Shown here: piece after piece, positions 11,395 through 21,207 of the stretch | Layout of the letters: each line of letters begins with the position of its first letter | Position numbering within the stretch: the first letter of the stretch is position 1 | Origin: Isoetes taiwanensis | Taxonomy: Eukaryota; Streptophyta; Lycopodiopsida; Isoetales; Isoetaceae | Direction of reading: 5' to 3' | Assembly (NCBI GenBank): GCA_021234155.1 | Contig: JAJEKV010000002.1 | Coordinates: 42,089,203-42,153,202 of the forward strand | Length of the DNA stretch: 64,000 nucleotides | Translations under genes and position numbers: made by a program | The notes under the pieces: generated by a model | The model's input: only the letters and a program-made list of their open reading frames with translations | Database searches by the model: none | Told to the model about the DNA's origin: nothing

Positions 11395-11843
11395 AATTGT
11401 AATGTGCAGAAATATAGAAGCTTGCACCTTGCGTGACAAAATCGAGCAACAAGATTGCATTGCATTTCAAACAAGGAAATTGGGCTAAATCAATGCAATG
11501 GGTTAGTGTGTAGTTAAAAAGAATTGCAACTCTTGTTTTTGCTTAGAATGTTTTAACTTTGTAGTTGTTTTGTTCCTTTTGTTAAGAGGAAATGAAATTA
11601 CAATGCTAGCTTCACTTTAATGTCTCCACTTGTTGAAACAATACGCCATAGTTTAATCGATCATTATTTGACTATAATGTGTAGGACTTCCTGTAGGAAA
11701 CCTCCATATGTAGGCAACGTTCACAGAGACTGCCACAGACTGACATAAAGTGGAGCATGTGGCAAAAACATAAAAGTGTGATTATTTTGGGAATTAAATC
11801 AATAGTTTGTCCTTCCTATATAAAGCAGTGTCCTATTTCTGTT
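11395..11843. other. AT-rich spacer between two LINEs
   Basis: No gene, RNA or repeat was recognised. It may hold the 3' end of LINE-1 and the start of the LINE-2 leader, but no poly(A) tail or target duplication could be fixed by eye. Confidence 0.4.
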
Positions 11844-12200
11844 CTCACCTATTTTCTTCCTTGAAAAGTACCACAATATGACACGTGTAGATTCCTTCAT
11901 TGCGGGCATTTATAGCGGACAATCATGACACCTATATAATTATTATTTTTTTTGTTTTCACACATTTTCTCCCTTCAAAATTACTTGGACGAGACACGTA
12001 TACATGCTTATTTATTAGGGAGGATTTCGTGACATCGACACCTCATTTATTACAGAGGAATTTGCGACGTTGACCTTTAGGCATTAAATGAAGCCGATGG
12101 ATTGATTTATTGCAGAAGATTTACACTTACCACAACATGACACGTGTTAGACTCATTCAATGCGAGCATTTATGGCAGACAATCATGACACCTATATAAT
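11844..12200 (+). repeat. Repeated units in the LINE-2 5' leader
   Basis: The block 11871-11940 ('ccacaatatgacacgtg' to 'caatcatgacacctatataa') recurs with few changes at 12130-12200. A weaker copy of its front part lies at about 11956-12003. The spacing is about 260 bp. Both copies contain the E-box/G-box-like CACGTG and a TATATAA-type run. Because they sit directly before ORF1 of LINE-2, they resemble tandem promoter monomers of a LINE 5' UTR; that role is inference. Confidence 0.55.
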
Positions 12201-12284
12201 TGACCATGTAATTGAAGATTTCCGAAAAGGATTCAAGAAGCAGATGACCATGTAATTGAAGATTTCCGAAAAGGATTCAAGAAG
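12201..12284 (+). repeat. Perfect 43-bp tandem duplication before LINE-2 ORF1
   Basis: The unit 'gaccatgtaattgaagattt...ggattcaagaag' occurs at 12202 and again at 12245 with no spacer. It follows the leader repeats and precedes the ORF1 start at 12330. Confidence 0.8.
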
Positions 12285-12329
12285 AGGCTTCCCTCTTTCG
12301 GCCCTGATACTCTTTTAAAGGAAGTTGAA

Positions 12330-13745
12330 ATGGACTATAAAACTTACCAATTCCCGCTCAAAGTTCCCACCAAATGCGAGATTGCTGACAGTAATGGTTA
12401 CTTCCATCCGACGGACTGTGCAAATTGTGAATGCCAAAACTGTACCAGCATCAAGGAGCAGAACCTGGACAAAAACAAGACAAAGGTTTCCAATTCCAAG
12501 CAAACTTTGAAGTCTTCAGTCCCAATCATGGGAAAATACGACAAAATCAATGGTATCTCTTACAAGAATGCTTTACTCAATTCTTTAAATTCTGTTATTG
12601 ATGCTAATGATTTTGCTGAAAAAGATGATCTTAAAGGAAAAGAGGATATTCTGGACCTGGGTAATATTGTGGATAATACAGCCAACACCAGATATATAAA
12701 TCATGGAATTCTTATCCACTTCCCTCAAAGCTGTCCTTCCATTAGCACTGTTAAATATTGGATTACCAAAACTCTGTTAGTTCCAATATTATCTATCCTT
12801 AAACTGGACAGTAAGACCTATCAGATCATTTGTAGAGAAGAGAAGAGTGTTTCCATGATTCTTACCAGGAAAATCACCCTCATCTCAGGTTCTCCAGTTT
12901 ATATAATGAAATGGGACCCTCTATTCATTCCAGGAGATTTCTCCACGATAGCTACCACCACCTGGATTTCTTGTTTGAATCTCCCTATGGGCTGCTGGAC
13001 CATCTCTCATCTTAGTGCTATAGCCAGCAGTCTAGGGGAAATCATTCATGTCTCCATCCCCCAAACCAGTTTCCCCTCTGTCTGTATTCAAAAGAAAATT
13101 TATTCTAATTGGGAAGACTGTATCCCCTGTAAAATTCCTAAAAGGGGGCTCTTTGAGCTGAAAATTTCCTACTCCAAAACGCCTCTGGCTAAAAGTTCTC
13201 ACCCTAGAGAGCATCATAAAGAGGCTAAGATCCAGCAACAGGAGGAGGCACATCATAAGCAGGAAGAAACCTATCAGGCCAAGCAAGTTTGGGTGCCCAA
13301 GGTTAAGAAAATGGAAGACAATTGTGTTAGCAAAACTGTCTGTAATACCAGCACAAGGGATATCAAGGAAGACAAGGCTGAATACAATATCATTGATTCT
13401 CAAGATAAGTATATTCCAGATAAAGGTATTTTCTTCCAATTCCCCTCAAAAGTGGTGATTAGAGTCGACCCTATTAATATGACTATCTCGACTATGGATC
13501 TTGGTATCTCAACCCTAGATTTTGATAAATTTGGCAAATATGAGGAAACCAGGAGGGACGACTCAGAAGAGGATGACTTTGAATTTCGAGTCAATAGCAA
13601 GACTTCCACCCTGGAAGACTTGACCTGGTCTACAATCAACAACAGAAGGAAGAGAGGTAAGAAAAATTTCAAAGAATACTCTTTGGGACCTCCAAGAAGA
13701 TCACCAAGAAAGATCCTCCCCCCCTCCAATGGATATAAGTCTTAA
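12330..13745 (+). CDS. LINE-2 ORF1 protein
   Basis: The frame has 471 codons. Residues about 105-290 resemble a DUF4283-type domain: ILIHFPQSCPSISTVKYWI, then DPLFIPGDFSTIATTTWISC and the proline-glycine pattern LNLPMGCWTISHL. The usual C-terminal CCHC knuckle is absent. Instead there is a cysteine cluster near the N-terminus (CANCECQNC, residues about 31-39). The C-terminus is acidic, then basic and Pro-rich. The stop overlaps the ATG of ORF2 (13729) by 17 bases in another frame, as in bicistronic LINEs where ORF2 is reached by reinitiation. ORF1 itself shows no break. Confidence 0.75.
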   Translation: MDYKTYQFPLKVPTKCEIADSNGYFHPTDCANCECQNCTSIKEQNLDKNKTKVSNSKQTLKSSVPIMGKYDKINGISYKNALLNSLNSVIDANDFAEKDDLKGKEDILDLGNIVDNTANTRYINHGILIHFPQSCPSISTVKYWITKTLLVPILSILKLDSKTYQIICREEKSVSMILTRKITLISGSPVYIMKWDPLFIPGDFSTIATTTWISCLNLPMGCWTISHLSAIASSLGEIIHVSIPQTSFPSVCIQKKIYSNWEDCIPCKIPKRGLFELKISYSKTPLAKSSHPREHHKEAKIQQQEEAHHKQEETYQAKQVWVPKVKKMEDNCVSKTVCNTSTRDIKEDKAEYNIIDSQDKYIPDKGIFFQFPSKVVIRVDPINMTISTMDLGISTLDFDKFGKYEETRRDDSEEDDFEFRVNSKTSTLEDLTWSTINNRRKRGKKNFKEYSLGPPRRSPRKILPPSNGYKS

Positions 13746-16700
13746 AGGCATAACTTGGAATATCCAAGGCATCAATTCTAATATCAAAAGAGGTAGATTG
13801 AAGGTTCGCCTCTCTTCCATGAATCTGGATTTCCTTTTCTTTCAAGAGCACAAGATTTATGATGACAACATTAATTCCATTATTAAAGATGTTCTTCCTG
13901 TTGACTTTCAGCATTGGTCTCTCAAAGCTAACAACACTTCTGCAGGAATCACTATAGCTTGGAGCAACAGGCTTAACTTTGCTGACATTCAGATGGTAAA
14001 TGACAACAGCTTTTATCAATGTTTATGCTTACCATCAGCCCCCGGAAAGAGTCAACCTTTGGGAAGTCATTAATAGGAGTCTAGAGAGGATTCCTTATGA
14101 TGAGTGTATTCTAGCAGGAGATTTTAACATGGTCACCCATAGCTATATGAGAAGTGCCAATTTTAGGCCCCTGACTGATAATGAATTTGCTAGCTGGAAT
14201 TCTCTTCTTCACTCTCATCATCTCTCTCTAACCAGAGTCACCCCCCACTCTTACAGTTGGAGTGACCATAGGGATCAGCCTGTCTGCTGCCTTCATGATA
14301 GATTTTACCTCAGTGAGGCCCTCTGGAACAATAGCACTAGGGTCACCAATTTAACCAACTATACTATTTCTGATCATTTTCCTCAGCTCATAAGCATCTG
14401 TGGTAACACTGCTCAAAGAAAAAGAAATTCTTTTTTTAAACTCAACACTAATCTCCTTGAGCTTGATGACTTCATGCCTAATCTGCAACAGGTTGTTTCT
14501 CAAGAGAGAAAACCTAATGGTAACACAGGCTGGATGGATTGGTAGGTGAGGGTTTCCAAAAGAATCAAGAATTGGCTCAAGGTTTGGGGAAAGGAAGTCC
14601 ATAGAAGTAACACTGCTCATTTACAGGATTTGAGATCCCAGTTGGACTTAGCCCATGATCAGCACAAAGATGAAATCAAAATTCAGATAGAAAGAGAAGA
14701 GATCAGAATTGCCAGAGGCTGGAAAATTAAAGCAAAGGTAAAGGAGCTCAAAGAAGATGAGAGAAGCAATTCGAAATATTTCTTCATCAAAGCTAAGGGA
14801 AGGATTAAGAGAAATCACATCTACAGTATCCTTTGGGAAGGCAATAGCATTGACAATGATATGCAGCTCAAGGATGCTGCCAGAACTCACTTCTCCAGGA
14901 TTATGGGGACTGAGGAAATATTAGAAGGGAAGATATTGAGAATTTTGTGTGTATTCAAGAAAAAGTTACTGATCTGATGAATCACAGACTTTCCAGGCCT
15001 TTTAATAATGAGGAAATGTTGAAGGTTCTTCAGGGAATGGAAAATGGTAAAACTCCAGGCCCTGATGGTCTCCTAGCTGAATTCTTCAAGAAATCATGGG
15101 ATATTCTGGGTATGGATATAGTATCCCTTGCTAATGAATTTTTGATGACTAAGAAGCTGGGCTGCAGGATCAACACAAGTCTGATCGCCCTCATCCCAAA
15201 GATTGAACTCCCAGCTACTTTTTCTGACTACAGGCCTATCTCCCTAACCAATGTGGTCTATAAGCTAATTGCAGGTACCATTGCTGCTAGGCTCAAGCCC
15301 ATCCTTGAGGAACTTATCAGCAACACTCAAAGTGCCTACTTGAGAGGCAGGTATATTCTAGATAATGTTGCTGCTGCTTCTTTAGGAATCTCTTGGGCCA
15401 AAGACTCCAATCAGTCAATTGGCCTCCTCAAATTGGATATTACAAAGGCCTTTGACACTGTAAGTTGGACTTTCCTTTGCTGGTGTTGCAAAAAGCTTGG
15501 TTTCTCTGATAATGTTATTTCTGTCTTCCAAGCCATTCTTAGCAATTCCAGATCTGCTGTTCTCATAAATGGGGAGTGTAGCCCTTTCTTCGACATTAAA
15601 AGGGGGGTTAAGCAAGGCTGCCCCCTTGCACCCTTCCTCTTCCTGATTGTAATGGAAGGTCTGAACAGCCATCTCAAGAGAGCCAAAGATTTACATCTAA
15701 TTAAAGGTCTTAGCCTACCCTCCCAGGAGGCAGGAGAAATCTTAAATGTTCACTTTGCAGATGACACTTTTCTCTTTCTTCATTTGGAAGCACACTCCAT
15801 TCAGCACACTCAAACTATTTTAGAAGATTTTGGCAAGTGCTCGGGATGCAAAATCAACCCTGCCAAGACCAAGCTTATCTCAAGGCATCAAGAGGAGGGT
15901 GAGCAAGCAGCTACAAACTTGGGTTGTATGTACCTCTCTCCCACTACTAAAACTAAAATTTTAGGCATCCCATATGCTATTAGAACTAATGCTTGTGAGC
16001 TTTGGGATGACTTGATTGACAAATTTTATAGAAAAGTAGACTCCCTTAATTCTAAATTCCTTTCTAAAAATGGGAGAGCCATTTTGGCAAATTCAGTCAT
16101 CTCCTCCTCTCAGGTTTATCAATCCTCCATTATGGTGGCCCCTAAGAAGGTTCTGACCAAAATGCAAGGTATTATTGGTAGGTTTATTGCAGGAGGGTCA
16201 AGCAGGAGGTGCTGGATCCCCATCTCTATGGAAGAATGTTGCAAGCACAAAAAGTTGGGAGGTTTGGGAGTTATTAATATTGAGAAGCAGGCTACTGCTT
16301 TGGCTGCTAAGTACTTCTACAGAGCCTATAATAACCAAATCAATCACCCTGTGAGCATTCTTATCTCCCATTATGTCAGTAAATGCCACCCCTTTGGCTG
16401 GAGGAATCTCAAAATGCAGCTGCCCCATAGCATTTACTTCGACTTTACCATTCCAACTACAGTGCCTTTGATTATCAAAAAGTGGATCAGGGCATGGCAA
16501 AAGGTAAAGGGTATGTATACATGGAAGGAAGGTCTTTCTCAAGATCAACCAATTTTCTGGAGCCCCTCTCTCATTCTGGATGACCCTAATACCTGTCTGG
16601 CTGCTAATTTTCCTACTCTAGCCAAGCAATGGACCAATAAGGGAATTATTTACATAAGGGACATTACTGATAATTTTGTTTATCAGGATTGCAAATTTAG

Positions 16701-17228
16701 GAGATGATTCCAGGCAGTTTTTTAACAGCATCACCCAAAGGTTGGCAGTTGGAGTTTGGCATGACACAGATGTTCTTTGGCACATCAATGAATTCTGTGG
16801 ATATAGAGTAAACTTGGCTTACAGGTACCTCAATAGAGGCCAAGAGAATTCTATCCACAGAAAATGGAATATTGATCCAGACAGAGCTTCCAGGAACCTG
16901 AGATTCATGTGGAAGAGTCCAATTCATCCAAAGATCAAGGCCTTTATGTGGCAGCTATGGCATAAAGCTTTAGCCACAAACAGAAAAAGATGGAGGCTAA
17001 AGATGTCTGATTCTAATATATGTGTTAGGTGTATGCAGGATCAGGAAGATGAAGAACACCTATTTAAAAATTGCTTATGGGCAGAATGGACTTTGGAGTT
17101 TGGCGGCGGGTTGAACATTCCTGGATTGGCCAATATGCAAATTGATGAAATTTTCTTCCCTGAGAACCCAGTGGAATGGAGGAGATACATTCTTCTTTGG
17201 AGAATGTGGAAAGGGAGGAATACCCTGA
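13729..17228 (+). pseudogene. LINE-2 ORF2 (endonuclease-reverse transcriptase), frameshifted and interrupted
   Basis: The protein is readable in pieces: 13729 to about 14020, then about 14000-14977 in the next frame with an in-frame TAG at 14543-14545, then 14947-16707, then 16676-17224. Endonuclease residues are intact (ITWNIQG, FFQEHK, LAGDFNM, ISDHFPQ). Reverse transcriptase motifs are intact too: GKTPGPDGL, RYILDN, KLDITKAFDTVSW (motif A Asp kept), GVKQGCPLAPFLF and FADD. The zf-RVT end is present as CVRCMQDQEDEEHLFKNC. The frame is cut in codon 'ctg a' at 17225-17228 by the transposon that begins at 17229 and resumes at 20742. Three frame changes plus one stop make this copy inactive. 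Confidence 0.9.
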
Positions 17229-17253
17229 AAGTCGTATTTAATTAAAGTGGGAC
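17229..17253 (+). repeat. Left terminal inverted repeat of the transposon
   Basis: It matches the reverse complement of 20717-20741 at all 25 positions. The words 'gggac' recur just inside (around 17267 and 17287), as subterminal repeats often do. Confidence 0.9.
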
Positions 17254-17403
17254 AAATCTCGAATTTTGGGACTCGGACTGAAAATGGGACAAATTTTTTT
17301 TCATTGAATCGTTGTTAGATCAGGGGGAGGGGAAGGGAAAGGGGAGAAGTTGAGAGAAGTAAGGAAGGGGTTAAGTTAGAAGAAGGGGGAGGGAGGAAGT
17401 TCA

Positions 17404-17632
17404 AAAGGGGGGTGAGAAGAGGGGGCAGAGGCAACTAGAGAGGGGAGGAGGACGGGCAAGAGGCAATTGGGAGGGGGGAGGGGGGATGGGAAAGAGGCAA
17501 CCGGAGAGGGAGGAGGATGGGAAAGGCAACTGGAGAAGGGAAGGAGGATGGGCAAAGAGGCAACCGGGGAGGAGGATGATGGGCAAAGGGCAAATGGGAA
17601 GGGAGAGAAAGGGCAAAAGGGGGCAAAGATGT
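17404..17632. repeat. G/A-rich degenerate minisatellite
   Basis: Units of roughly 30-40 bases built on 'gggcaa(a)gaggcaac.gg(a)gagg' recur about six times. The plus strand has many runs of three or more G, so G-quadruplex formation is possible. Open frames across it on the minus strand (Pro/Ser/Leu repeats) are compositional and not genes. Confidence 0.7.
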
Positions 17633-18086
17633 AGTAATTATAATCAATATAATTATAATAAATATAATTAACAAATATAATTAACATTATTATAATTAAT
17701 TAAAAAAAACAATATATATAATGAATCAGGAAATAATAGCCAAGGTGATTTCTCGACTAGTGGGGCGAGAAGATGCCCACAAAATCAGACTCCAAAAAAG
17801 CTGCCAAGGGAGGATTGCTTGTTCTGTTGTTCTGGCTTAACGAAAAATCAAATCAAAGCTCCCCGGATTCACTAAGAAGATTGCATCGAGACAACACCCG
17901 GAACTCCGCTTTTTGAAAGTAGCTGAATCACAGAGCAACCTGGGAATGATGGACAAAATTTGGATGAGCCGAATTCGACCCTACTAGGTGCTGCCGCAGT
18001 CCAAAATGAGGGCGAGGAGGCCATCGCCTCGCCTTCGGCTTTGCCTTAGCCTCACAAGACATATGAGCTCCTTCTTTCATGCGACC

Positions 18087-18132
18087 ATCTATGGCGTGGA
18101 TAGGGAGGGATCTATGGCGTGGATAGGGAGGG
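18087..18132 (+). repeat. Perfect 23-bp tandem duplication
   Basis: The unit 'atctatggcgtggataggg' plus 'aggg' occurs twice without spacer at 18087 and 18110, inside the transposon. Confidence 0.85.
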
Positions 18133-18354
18133 AGGACTAAAAATAAAACTAAAAGAAATCCTTCCCGACTGCCGAGTCGAGAAGGGAGGGATAGGAGATC
18201 TGCAGATATTTATAAAGTAGGAGACATGGAAAATATATAAAGAAAATCCGGGAAGATGCAGAGGTAGCCGATTATCTGCTCGGACCTGCTGGCTGGAGGA
18301 TCAGCTCAGATGAAGGCTGACCCATTCGATATCAAGATGAAGGCGATGCCATAG

Positions 18355-18948
18355 CTAGAGCTCAGAACTACATCTTACCAGCCACCGACCTCCGAGACTA
18401 CATTCTCCAGCCTCCGACCTCCGGACTACATTCTCCAGCACAAACAAGCACGACGGACCTCCCAGATTTCCACACTCGCCCAGTATCTCGCTCGAAGCTT
18501 TCATCCTCTCATCCGCCAAATCCAAGGTATCCTTCACCTTCTGTAGCACCGGCCTTCCCGCGCAGTGAATCGCCCAGAAAAGATCGTTGTATTCCGGCGC
18601 TGGCTGATCTTCGCAGGTATCCAGCGCTTTATTCACAAATTCTTCAATGTGTTCTCCGATTAATGCAGGCAGAATCCGACCTACAATCCCTGTGATACCT
18701 ATTTCTCGAAGACGGACTTCCACGGCCTCCTCTGTTCCGGCAAGTACGTTTTCCCCTGCCCAGTGGATCTCAAATAGGGTTTTTTCTTCAGGAGTCGGAT
18801 CTGCGCCTACTATCACAGCGGCAGCGCCATCTCCGAATATGGCTTCTTGCACCAGCAGATGTGGCATGTGCTCGTCCGGCGGATGAACCCATAAGGTAGT
18901 GTCTTCGCATGCTACAACCAAAACCCTAGCCCCTTTGTTGTTTTCCGC
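18355..18948 (-). pseudogene. Captured fragment of a type III polyketide synthase (chalcone synthase family)
   Basis: Chalcone synthase-type enzymes condense malonyl-CoA units onto a CoA starter in the cytosol. The fragment begins at 18948 with AENNKGARVLVV and continues through IFGDGAAAVIVGADP, YNDLFWAIHCAGRPVLQKV and ECGNLGGPSCLFVLENV. By family knowledge these cover about residues 198-365 of a roughly 390-residue enzyme. The catalytic His (WAIHCAG) and Asn (CGNL) are kept. The nucleophilic Cys half is absent, and the C-terminal GFGPG end is replaced by a tail encoded by a short tandem repeat (18385-18440) ending at 18355. A 21-bp direct repeat stands at each side (18364-18384, 18955-18975). 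There is no start codon of its own. The frame is still open, so capture may be recent or the piece may have been selected. Confidence 0.8.
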
Positions 18949-18975
18949 TGGGTAAGAACTACATCTTACCAGCCA
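18364..18975 (+). repeat. 21-bp direct repeats flanking the captured PKS fragment
   Basis: The same 21 bases ('agaactacatcttaccagcc' plus a) lie at 18364-18384 and 18955-18975, one at each end of the PKS homology. They may be target-site or template-switch scars of the capture. A chance or secondary duplication is possible. Confidence 0.75.
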
Positions 18976-19736
18976 TAGCCAGGAGCTTCAATGCTGTAGC
19001 CAAGATTTTGGGCGTTCTCCATAGCCATGGCGTAAGTGTACCAAATTTCAGCACATGTCCTAAATCTCTCTTGTTTTCAAAGGTATGTACCAAATCCCCT
19101 CCCCCCCTTTTTTAAATTTCAAATTTCGAATTTAAGCATGGGTGGGAGAAAAAAGCGGGATATAAATTGTACGTAAGAAAGAAAGGCGGGGTATAGCGTG
19201 GCCAATTATTAAAATCCTTATGATTAAAATCCTTATAGCGTGGACTATCATTTTATTAGTGTCACCCATATAAATATTTGAATTTTTGTCGCAAATTGAT
19301 AGCATGGTTGTGTGTTTATATATGTATGCTTGTATAATCATATTTTACCCCTTATGTTGACCTTAGAGTTGCTAGGCATATTATTCTTATATCTAAGATA
19401 AAAAGTGGACCGTGTGCTAGTATGCTAATGCGTGTATTATGAAATTGTGGTAGTATAAAGTACTAATGTGTGCTAATTAAGGTGTGCTAGTATAAAAATG
19501 CTAATGTGTGCTAATACTAATGTGTGCTTTGTATGGACCGTGCTATGGGTAAACATTGATATATTATAAAAGGGGCAGGGTCTATTTTTTCGTATATGTA
19601 TACATGATAAATGCATGATATGGTGTGCATTAGAAAATACATAGAAAATACCATTGCTGGTCCAGTTAGTCATGATTGGTGCTCTATGAGATTGGAGCTA
19701 GAAATTATATTTGTAGGCAACTGCATTTCTTGAACC

Positions 19737-20201
19737 TCGAAATCAGTTTTCCACCACGAAGCTGCCTTTCTCGACTTCAAGAAGTCGAAAAGGTCCTCGA
19801 GGATCAAGCGTTCTCGACCTCGAACTCGTTTTTCACTTTGAGCTTCCTTTCTCAAATTTCAAAATCGCTGCGTTTTACTCTCGATGCTTTTCTCGACCCA
19901 CGAGTCGAGAAAGGCCCTTAAAAAAATTTTTCTTGAAAAAAAACCTTTTTTTTTCCTAGTTAAAAAAAAAAAAAAAAAAAAAAAATTTTTACTATGAGTT
20001 ACGCCGACTCACGAAATCGAGAAAGGCCATTAGAGGGGCTTTGAGGGTCTTTCTCGACTTCGCGAAGTCGAGAAAGGCCCTCAAAAAAAATTTTTTTTTT
20101 GCCTACTTAGAAAAAGAAGGAATTTTTTTTTTTGTTTTTTGTTTTTTGGGCTCTAAGTTACATCGGGGGGCCTTTCTCGACTTCATGAGTCGAGAAAGGC
20201 C
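19737..20201. repeat. Array of palindromic TTTCTCGACTT units
   Basis: The best unit is 20043-20082, a 20-bp arm pair with one mismatch and no loop, centred on CTTCG/CGAAG. A second is 20169-20201 (GGCCTTTCTCGACT, short loop, AGTCGAGAAAGGCC). Degenerate relatives occur near 19743-19805 and 19885-19915 and as half-sites ('cgagaaaggcc') near 20020. Poly(A) and poly(T) runs separate them. The setting, just inside the right end of the transposon, suggests subterminal repeats. Confidence 0.75.
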
Positions 20202-20716
20202 TCATACCTACATTCTTCGAAATGGCCCTTAGAACCGGTTGTTTTCTTATTTGTATTGTCTCGTAGCATCACTTGCACTAACTTGATTTTGCCTTTCCCA
20301 AGACAAATCGCGAATGACGGGAGACATGATCGGAGCCATGTCGCTAGCGTGTTCGATTTCTATTCTCTTCAAGTTGCTCTTGTGGCTTGGAACGCCTCGC
20401 ACCTTGCTCTGCATGTTGTTCCCAGTAGGTGGTCTGTGTGCGAAGATGATGTAATATTTGTGTCAGCCCGACCATCATAGTATCTTCAACCATTGTAAAC
20501 TTTGGTTTCAATCTAGAACTTTGATTTCAATCTTTAATGAATTTCCTTTGTTTCAGTTGCATTGTTCTTGTTCTCGACTCGCTAATCAGGGAAAACTGGA
20601 GGAAAGCTTCGATGCAGAGTTCTAGACAAAAAATCGAATTAAGGATAGTTTTCGGGTCGGGGTGCTCTTTTTCATGTAAATTAACAGGGTTCCGAAAAAA
20701 AATGGGAATGGAATGA

Positions 20717-20741
20717 GTCCCACTTTAATTAAATACGACTT
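20717..20741 (-). repeat. Right terminal inverted repeat of the transposon
   Basis: It is the perfect inverted copy of 17229-17253. Directly after it come CTGA (20742-20745) and the resumed LINE-2 frame. Confidence 0.9.
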
Positions 20742-20840
20742 CTGATCTTTAAGGAAGAAATTATCTGGCCCAATGCCATTATTAAGCAAGCCCAATATGA
20801 TATAAATTGGGTTTTGGAAATCTTCGGGAATCAGAACTAA
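20742..20840 (+). pseudogene. LINE-2 ORF2, last 32 codons after the transposon
   Basis: Reading from 20742 in the frame that was cut at 17225 gives LIFKEEIIWPNAIIKQ, then AQYDINWVLEIFGNQN and a stop at 20838-20840. The text WKGRNTL (before the insertion) plus IFKEE (after) is a normal LINE C-terminus ('W..RN..iF'). This continuity confirms the insertion. Confidence 0.85.
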
Positions 20841-20859
20841 GTCCTAATCCTTTTATCTA

Positions 20860-21207
20860 ATGTTAATTTTGTCTTTGTGTGCAGGAAACACTCTGATCAT
20901 GTTCAAAAGATTGAGGTGGAGAAGGATGAATCTCCATGCGAATGCGCAATGGCTAACACAGTTCGGGGTGGAAATACCAAACGAGCACGGGGATAATTGT
21001 CAATGCAACTGTGCCTGCACTGCTTACTTGGATGAAAGAAGATACATTCTGTGTACAGCCAAGGATAAAAAGGACAGATTCAATCCGGGGAAGGCCCACA
21101 TGTGTAAATGCCCTTACTGCTTGTTCATTGTTGCCAACAAGGGCATGGGAAGGAAAGACCATTCCAACAGAGAGCCAAAGAAAAGGAGGTACTCGGGCGA
21201 ACATTGA
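20860..21207 (+). CDS. Small cysteine-rich protein just downstream of LINE-2 ORF2
   Basis: The frame has 115 codons; an inner Met at 20899 would give 102 residues. It is basic and has two cysteine groups, CQCNCAC and, after about 30 residues, CKCPYC, which could bind zinc. A short stretch before the inner Met (T-rich, then TGTGCAG at 20878-20884) looks like a splice acceptor. The frame begins only 20 bases after the ORF2 stop and before the A-rich tract at about 21405-21435, so it lies within the LINE-2 transcript and could be a third ORF. I do not recognise the family. Confidence 0.4.
   Translation: MLILSLCAGNTLIMFKRLRWRRMNLHANAQWLTQFGVEIPNEHGDNCQCNCACTAYLDERRYILCTAKDKKDRFNPGKAHMCKCPYCLFIVANKGMGRKDHSNREPKKRRYSGEH

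Larger units (their letters stand above)
17229..20741. mobile_element. 3.5-kb DNA transposon with perfect 25-bp inverted ends, carrying a captured PKS fragment
   Basis: The two ends, 17229-17253 and 20717-20741, are perfect inverted repeats of 25 bases beginning AAGTCGTATTTAATTAAA and ending GTGGGAC. They are flanked by CTGA on both sides (17225-17228 and 20742-20745), a 4-bp target duplication. Removing the element and one CTGA restores the LINE-2 reading frame exactly, which fixes both boundaries. No transposase is present, so it is non-autonomous. Inside are a G-rich tandem block, a type III polyketide synthase fragment (minus), several palindromes of TTTCTCGACTT type and a small open frame at 20256-20480 that I do not recognise. 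The 4-bp duplication does not match hAT (8), Mutator (9), CACTA (3) or Harbinger (3); the superfamily is open. Confidence 0.85.

Noticed and set aside
17376-17687. Pro/Ser/Leu-rich minus-strand frames
   Set aside because: They lie over the G/A-rich minisatellite, several frames are open together, and there is no gene signal.
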